Source: Haemaphysalis longicornis
Lineage: Eukaryota > Arthropoda > Arachnida > Ixodida > Ixodidae
NCBI GenBank assembly: GCA_013339765.2
Contig: CM023449.1
Location: forward strand, 205,617,422 to 205,681,421
Direction of reading: 5' to 3'
Length of the DNA: 64,000 bases
Below are positions 58,190-64,000 of the stretch, in pieces (positions within the stretch are counted from its first letter, which is position 1; every line of letters begins with the position of its first letter). The notes beneath the pieces are model-generated. The model did no database searches, had not been told where the DNA came from, and was given only the letters and a program-made list of their open reading frames with translations. The position numbers and the translations under genes were made by a program.

Positions 58190-58768
58190 CCGTATTTGCG
58201 CGATTCTAACGCCCTCCCCATCGTAACGCGCGGGTAAGTTCGCGAAGGAAAATTCGAAAAAAAAAATAATTCACACTGAGGGTACTGCGACTGATGAAAA
58301 AGACACATGACAAACACGTGCCTGGAAGCGGGGATGATGTCAGTTTGGGGGATATGCAGCTGTCGAAGCCAAACATTATTGTGCTTCAGAAGTTTGCTCC
58401 TCGAGCTCCTGCTGGAAAATAAAGTTATAGCGGGGAACAGTGCAGGTGTTTGCGATTTCAAGTGTTTTTGATCTTCATATTCTAGGTGTTCGGCTAATTT
58501 CAGAAGCACAAAAAAATGTGCAACATCTGACCAAGGCACGCAGCATGCCATTGAGAATTAGAGCGCCGACTTTATTTACGTGGGGTTGACGGATTGTTTT
58601 TATTGGATTGAGTTGGATTTTGGGGGGGACTCGTGTGTCACCGCATGGCAGTGTTGCTGGCCGCTTCAAAGCCTATTTAGGTTTTGAGCCCGATTATAAA
58701 CGCGCACAACAATATTTCGGCTACCTTTTAGCAAAAGAGCGTGCGCATTAGAATCGTGAAAAATACGG
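58190..58768. mobile_element. Non-autonomous pogo-like DNA transposon (579 bp)
   Basis: The left end CCGTATTTGCGCGATTCTAA and the inverted right end CCGTATTTTTCACGATTCTAA match over about 24 bp with one indel and a few changes. TA lies immediately outside both ends (58188-58189, 58769-58770), the target duplication of Tc1/mariner/pogo elements. CCGTATTT-initial termini are familiar to me from pogo/Tigger-type elements. There is no transposase. A 192-codon minus frame crosses the left end and is not a gene. Confidence 0.85.
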
Positions 58769-59854
58769 TAACTCTTTTTCCGGGACCCCTCCGCTCCCCT
58801 CACCTCGATTCTTCGAACGGGGTTCTTGCGAACCTTCATTGACAAAAACCAGAAATACTAACTGCACGTTCTGAAATACTATTGTTTGTAAAATACGTAA
58901 CAAAACACAACAGGCAACATCGCTGGACATACATATCTTGACGGCTGCAGTGTATCCTTATTCTTTTTTTATCGAACGCACGTTACAAGTTGTAGTGAAG
59001 CTTCAAAATTTCTCCCAACCATTACTATTACTTGTCGCTCCCAGAAAAACGAGGGCAAAAGACTGTAGGACTGACTGCGATGGTAAACTACTCGGGTTTC
59101 ATCAACAGACACTGAAGCAGAAATGCTCTTGTAGTGTTTACGACCCTGGGCCCAAAGAACACGCGAGCATACGCAGTCAGGGGCAATCATAAATCGCTAT
59201 ACCAAAGTACTTCTGGCCACAAGATATTAGGAAGCCAGATTCGTGTTGCTGCCTTATATCAGTGACGTCACGAACAAGAACTTGCGCAATCACACACAAA
59301 TCGATATTTTCACTAGATGATCTTGCGGTTTCTAAGGTTGGCAAAGAGTCGCTGAGTGCACTAGACAACCGATGAGATCCCGGACGTTCAGATTTCACAG
59401 AAATGCGTACCAAGGCACACAGAAAACAAGAAACGGCCGCGTTCAATCTCTGTGGTGATGCTCTAGCACAAATCACTGGCCCACTTAAAGTGCTGAGAAA
59501 CACAAAGACACGTAATCGCAGAAGCACGCCAAATTGAATGAACGCCATTGAAGGAGGCTAGAGCTAGCAGGCCACACCAGAAATGTGCTGCGCTGCTCAT
59601 CTTCGCTCAAGAGAAACAAAGGCTTTTATGAAGGTGACGGGAAACAACCACTTCACTAGTGGGACACATTGCACCATACGCTATTAGTTTGGCCGTAACA
59701 CAACCCCAAAACTCATCACACGGACAGCGAACACAAACGAGGGCTTGCCTCTTCATGCATTTCTAAGGTCGGAACGATCAGGAGAGAAAAATCTCCGGTT
59801 ACACGGCAAAAGCCATGGGGCCTCCTTACAGGCGAAACTGTTGTGTGGCACACC
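58769..59854. other. No recognisable gene
   Basis: A 123-codon minus frame at 59177-59548 is unrecognised. Confidence 0.45.
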
Positions 59855-60090
59855 CTAAGAAATCACCTCAGGTGGGATTCACCTCAACTCCTTAAAATGA
59901 CCACTCAGTGTGAACTAATGAGTGGTTTTGGCGAATGACGAGGCGCAGCATGATATTAGAGTAAAAAATACAATATTCGCAGACTCTGATCGCACGCTTG
60001 GCCTCGTCATTCGCAAAATTCTCGCATTTGGTCAGGCTGACTGGTAAGTTTAGGGTGTTGCGCTTCAACCCACCTGAGGCGACTTCTCAA
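59855..60090. mobile_element. Foldback/MITE element with 90-bp inverted arms
   Basis: The left arm 59855-59944 and right arm 60001-60090 are inverted copies of equal length, roughly three quarters identical by hand count, with a 56-bp loop. The inner ends are a perfect 14-bp pair (GCGAATGACGAGGC / GCCTCGTCATTCGC). The outer part shares CCTCAGGTGGG. There is no coding capacity and no target duplication was recognised. Transcripts would form a long hairpin. Confidence 0.85.
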
Positions 60091-62431
60091 GGCTTTATTG
60101 TTGTTACACCAAGTTCATAATATGAACGAGGGTGCTGGGCGTTATTGCATGCTGTAAAGATATTTTTTAAGGAAAGTGGGATGAGTTAGAGAAATGCAAA
60201 CGACGAGTTCAGTTGCAAATCTCAGCGACGCCCATAAAAAACAATAAAAAGATCCTCACATTGCGCTGTTTTAGAAACGACGACGCATAGGCACGCGAAT
60301 ACTTTCTGCATGAGCTGCGTGTTCAGCGAGGGTTTCAACATCACGCCTCCACGTTACTTGTGCCTATAACGTCGTGTTCCGGTGGTGTCATGACAGTCGT
60401 TTCACTGCAGACGTTTGAATTATGACGCCCACTCCATATTTGTGGCGTCTCGTGTTAAAAACGACTTGCCTCAGCGCTCTCTATCATTCTGTTAAACGCA
60501 TGACGAGCGCATGACTGCGGACTGACGCTTCCTCTAATAAAAAGCCTTATATTAAAAGAAAAGCGTCTCTATTCCTTGTGCGTACTTTTGCTACGGATAT
60601 AACTTGTAATGGATACTTAGCGTATGTGTATGATCCCTACGGCAGGCTCCGCATACTGTAATACAGTGGTAAACAACTGCCCTGCAAGATAGAGGCGTCA
60701 CACCAGCCTAGTGCATGAACGTGGCTTGTCCGTACTAAATTTTACTCTTAGGTAGGCTATAGGGAAAATGCACCGCCTTGTCGCCCCGATAAACAATGAA
60801 AAGTTTGATTGGATCCAGTCTCCACAGCGCAAGCAAGAACGGGAGCTTGACAAATTCACTTCAGTGTCCCTTTAATGCCCAGAGGGCAACAGCAAGAGCA
60901 CTCTACTGTTACTGCTCAAGTAAAAACGAATGAGCAACTGTGCGGTGCGATCTATGCACCAGAATTTAATATGCTGTGCTAAAACGTCCCCTCTTCAGCA
61001 AACACAGCTTCACACACCAGATATGACATGCCTTTAGAACCATAACAGAAATGGCTCTCCAAGGTCAGACTTGTGAGCGGCTACGGCAGGTGACTCGTGC
61101 GGCAAATTTCAAAATCATGGGTTTGTTATTTACTACTTCATCAAGAAGTTAGCACATTCATGATTCGACAATGCCTCCGTCGGTTGCGACCGTGGTGCGC
61201 GTGTCCTTCCATATTTTATGGCGTCTGGCCTGGTTTCGATCTAAGGCACGCTGATCTCACCTCTCCGAGTTAAAAATACGCACAATATCGCCAAGGCTAC
61301 CAGACCACTTATATCTCTCTCCAGCTCGGTCCTTCGTGTTGCATTTGCGTAAACTTAGAAAACAATAGTTAGATCTGCTTGAGCAGTGTTTTATGGACGC
61401 TTCTTTGATTGCTGTGGTGGTTAGTAGTCAGGATAAGAACTTTCACCGAAAATCTATGCGGCGCCTCTCTAATCGTCAGACTAGAATATTTGGTCACGGT
61501 GATAGTCGTTGTGTAGCTGCGCATGAAGCACACCAACTACGAATTGTTAGAGTGCAGGTGTTTTTCTGGTTAATCCAGAGCAAGTAGTTGTAACATAATA
61601 TCAGATAAAATTGCTAGAGAGGAGAGCAAAAATACAGATGAAGAAATTATCTTTATCTCGGCACTGAATTATCAACGAAAAATCTTACAATATTGCAGCG
61701 CTGGTATGCAACATAGCTAACAAGGACAGATGATTGGAGATGCACAATGTGGGCTTTGCACAAATGTACATTAGCGGTAGGGTACGACTAGCTGCCTTCA
61801 TACTTTAGAATTTACCAACGCGTGAGCTGTTCCAAAAGAAAATTACTACGGTTATACTTGCATTAAGTCACGAGAGGGCAACTGGAATTGTCCTGGGCAA
61901 CCTCAATTCTGTTGTTTATAAATTACACCTTGTCGCCGAGTAACGCAGCATTGGTAATCCTTATATCATACCCGACTTTCTAAGTGTTCCGAACTGTCGG
62001 TGAGACTCACTGCAGCAAAAGTAATCCATCTCAGACACTCGCGAAATGCATTGTTGGCACAACAGAAAAAAAAAAAACAGCTGCGGTCGAAACGTGTCAA
62101 AAGACTTCCGGTAAAGAGTCCGCGCAATGACGTCTCCTGCTCTGCACTGGTTCCGTTAACGAAGCTGCACATGCATCGACAGCGACAGGCAGCGCCGCTC
62201 ATTTACCTAGCTTTCTTGGCTACTGATCGCCCCTTGTATGACTAATCAATATTTCCGAACTGAAGGCACAGCTGTTTTATCGACGCGAAACGTCCGGCCT
62301 ATTTGAGAGCGCCCCCTCTGATACCTGCGCGCTTTTGTTTGTTTCACGCTGCGCGACATATTGTGGTTCACTTGCGTGTAGTGGCGGTGTTCTGTGGGCG
62401 GTTGACAGCAGGCCAAGATTAGAGCGAGGGG
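60091..62431. other. No recognisable gene
   Basis: AT-rich with only short frames. Confidence 0.45.
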
Positions 62432-62467
62432 TATAAAAGCGGTTGACCGTACCATCCGGCCATTTGA
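62432..62467 (+). promoter_or_regulatory. Pol II core promoter: TATA box and initiator-like CCATTT
   Basis: TATAAAAG at 62432 is followed 30 bp later by CCATTT, which fits YYANWY with A at 62462. AATAAA follows at 62480, so a solo LTR is possible. No coding exon is recognised just downstream. Confidence 0.4.
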
Positions 62468-62908
62468 GATCCGGTAAAAAATAAACTTCCGGCGACCGGT
62501 GCGTGGAACGTTTTGAAACAAAAATACCACAAAAATATTATAGCCAACAACTTGGAAGCCTTCGTCTACTTGCACAATGAAAAAAAAAAAATACAAATTC
62601 GAAATCGTACGAAAATTAGTTTTGCCACGTTGCTGACCAAATTGAAATGATTAACGGGAAGACGTCTTCACTTTGTTTTGGGTCAACGATTGGCTGATTG
62701 ACCTCCCTCCTCTCGAGTGCATCGCGATCGGCCAAGCAAAAGGTGAAAGGTCAAATCGGCTAGACACAAACATGTCGTAATTCTTGGTTAAGGAATCGCG
62801 TACGTACTTCACGTTAAAAGAACGTGAGCAAAAAACGCTGACTCTTTGTTCCCTCGTCCTTGTTATTATTGCCTTAGTAACTTTATAATTGACAAACTTA
62901 ACGTCAAA
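62468..62908. other. No recognisable gene
   Basis: Downstream of the putative promoter. An A9 run at 62580. Nothing else recognised. Confidence 0.45.
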
Positions 62909-63062
62909 GTGTGTGCGTGCGTGCCTGCGTGCAAGCGTGCGTGCGTGCGAGTGTGTGCGTGTGTTGACACACACACACACACATACACACACACACACGC
63001 ACACACGCACACACATTCACACACACACACACACGCACACGCGCACGCACACACACGCACGC
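62909..63062. repeat. GT/GC-rich then CA/CG-rich alternating tract forming an inverted repeat
   Basis: 62909-62966 is (GTGC/GT)n and 62969-63062 is (CA/CG)n, meeting at GTGTGTTGACACAC. Almost every step alternates purine and pyrimidine. The two halves are complementary in reverse, so the tract can form a long hairpin or Z-DNA. All open frames across it are low-complexity artefacts. Confidence 0.93.
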
Positions 63063-64000
63063 CAAGGGGCTAACGTGCTGAAAGGAAGCAAGGAGTGGAT
63101 TCCGGAGGATCGTACGTGTGGTTGGCTTCCGTTGCGTAATTTGTTTTCTTCTATTAGGCCGAGACTCATCTTCTCTACCCACCTTCAACTTCTGTCCATT
63201 TCCTTTCTTCTCTGGTTGACTTCCTTATTTTCCGGTTTGTTGTAGCCGCAAGAGCACGAAGCGACATCGACAGCGTGTAACGAGACAGATGGCCGGAAGC
63301 GTTTTGTTGTTCGTGCTGTGCTTGTCGATGTGGCACGGCCCATTTCTAGGCCTGCGGTATTCATTTTTATGTGTTTTTTTTGTTTTTTTGCTGACTGCTT
63401 TCTTTCTGAAGTCAGACAAGCGCATCTCTTTTTCTCTCCACTCCGCCACCGCTTCGGTGCTTGGTCCGTCGACTCCTCTCGCACTATTTCAATTTGCCCC
63501 TTCTGTCCGGTGTTGTCAGCGCTCTCAGTGCTTCTTTGCTTCCGTTGTTTTGCCACGCGTCTCTGCAAAGGTTTACGTGGCTTTCCGCGCTCACTTGACT
63601 CTCCGTGGTTGGACACATTGTAGGCTGGCTACAATTGAGGGAACGTTACGCAGAATGGGAAAAGCTGCAATAAATGTTTCGGGACAGTGTGAAATGAAGT
63701 TTTGATGCTTAGCGTTGCTGGGATATTACTGCTAAGCTGTTTATGCCTTCGGTTACGTGAATTGTTTTTTCCGTGAACAAATCTGTGAGTACGGAAACTC
63801 ATCTCCCATGTCTGATGCAAAAGAGCGAAGAGTTGATTAGCGCGGGTTGGTCTGTACGGGTTTATCTTTAAAGCTCATGGCGGATCATAGCTTAAGGCTT
63901 CCGTGTGGGTATTTGTACGTCTTTTATTTTTACCCGCACTTGCTGAGTTCAACTGTACAAGTGGCCGTCCTCCATTTTGAATTTCCTTTCCCCCTTCTCT
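63063..64000. other. No firmly recognisable gene
   Basis: A 138-codon plus frame at 63289-63705 begins with a hydrophobic, signal-peptide-like stretch (MAGSVLLFVLCLSMW) and contains a second hydrophobic run. It has no recognised domain and may be fortuitous. Confidence 0.35.

Noticed and set aside
57973..58551. 192-codon minus-strand open frame
   Set aside because: It runs across the left end of the TA-flanked transposon at 58190, so it mixes host and element DNA.
62651..63188. Cys/Val and Thr/His repeat-rich proteins on both strands
   Set aside because: Translation of the GT/CA alternating tract.

Overview
This window is repeat-rich, gene-poor animal DNA, most likely from a hard tick (metastriate Ixodida). 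The main evidence is a complete tRNA-headed SINE at 9701-10056. From memory it resembles the Ruka SINE described in Rhipicephalus, and three more truncated or diverged copies are present. Fragments of RTE, other non-LTR (LINE) and Penelope-like retroelements, several MITE-like elements, exon-intron structure with GT-AG boundaries, and the absence of any bacterial or viral gene order fit the same view. The species is inferred and was not identified.

Layout. 1-868 is a 135-bp satellite array organised as 270-bp dimers. 898-1207 holds a TATA/Inr core promoter, probably in a solo LTR. 3880-4667 is a LINE endonuclease fragment. 5673-10068 carries three SINE copies, the last complete with a 12-bp target-site duplication. 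10708-11350 is an RTE 3' end. 13360-13686 is a MITE with 30-bp terminal inverted repeats. 19765-20156 is a GC-rich candidate TIR element. 21432-21514, 26109-26201 and 35285-35466 carry tRNA-like heads; the last two may belong to a second SINE family. 25740-26100 and 49256-49990 are decayed antisense LINE reverse transcriptases.

Host genes. The best-supported gene lies on the minus strand. Exons 45876-46244 and 39012-39350 each encode one immunoglobulin-like domain, both are phase 1-1, and both have clean splice sites. Together they give a two-Ig surface or secreted protein, perhaps Beat-like. The 6.5-kb intron between them holds a head-to-head inverted pair of Penelope-like element 3' ends (41780-43170), one arm split by a 0.4-kb repeat (42101-42495) that has another copy at 34558-35166. 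A second gene model on the plus strand (51946-52173 joined to 52274-52546 across a 100-bp intron, then AATAAA) ends in a single membrane segment. Possible isolated exons lie at 16818-16922, 56604-56835 and 57265-57350.

The right end (57-64 kb) has a pogo-like MITE (58190-58768), a 236-bp foldback element (59855-60090), a TATA core promoter (62432) and a large GT/CA inverted tract (62909-63062). Most remaining DNA shows no recognisable gene and is described as such. All comparisons with named families are from memory and visual alignment; no search was run.
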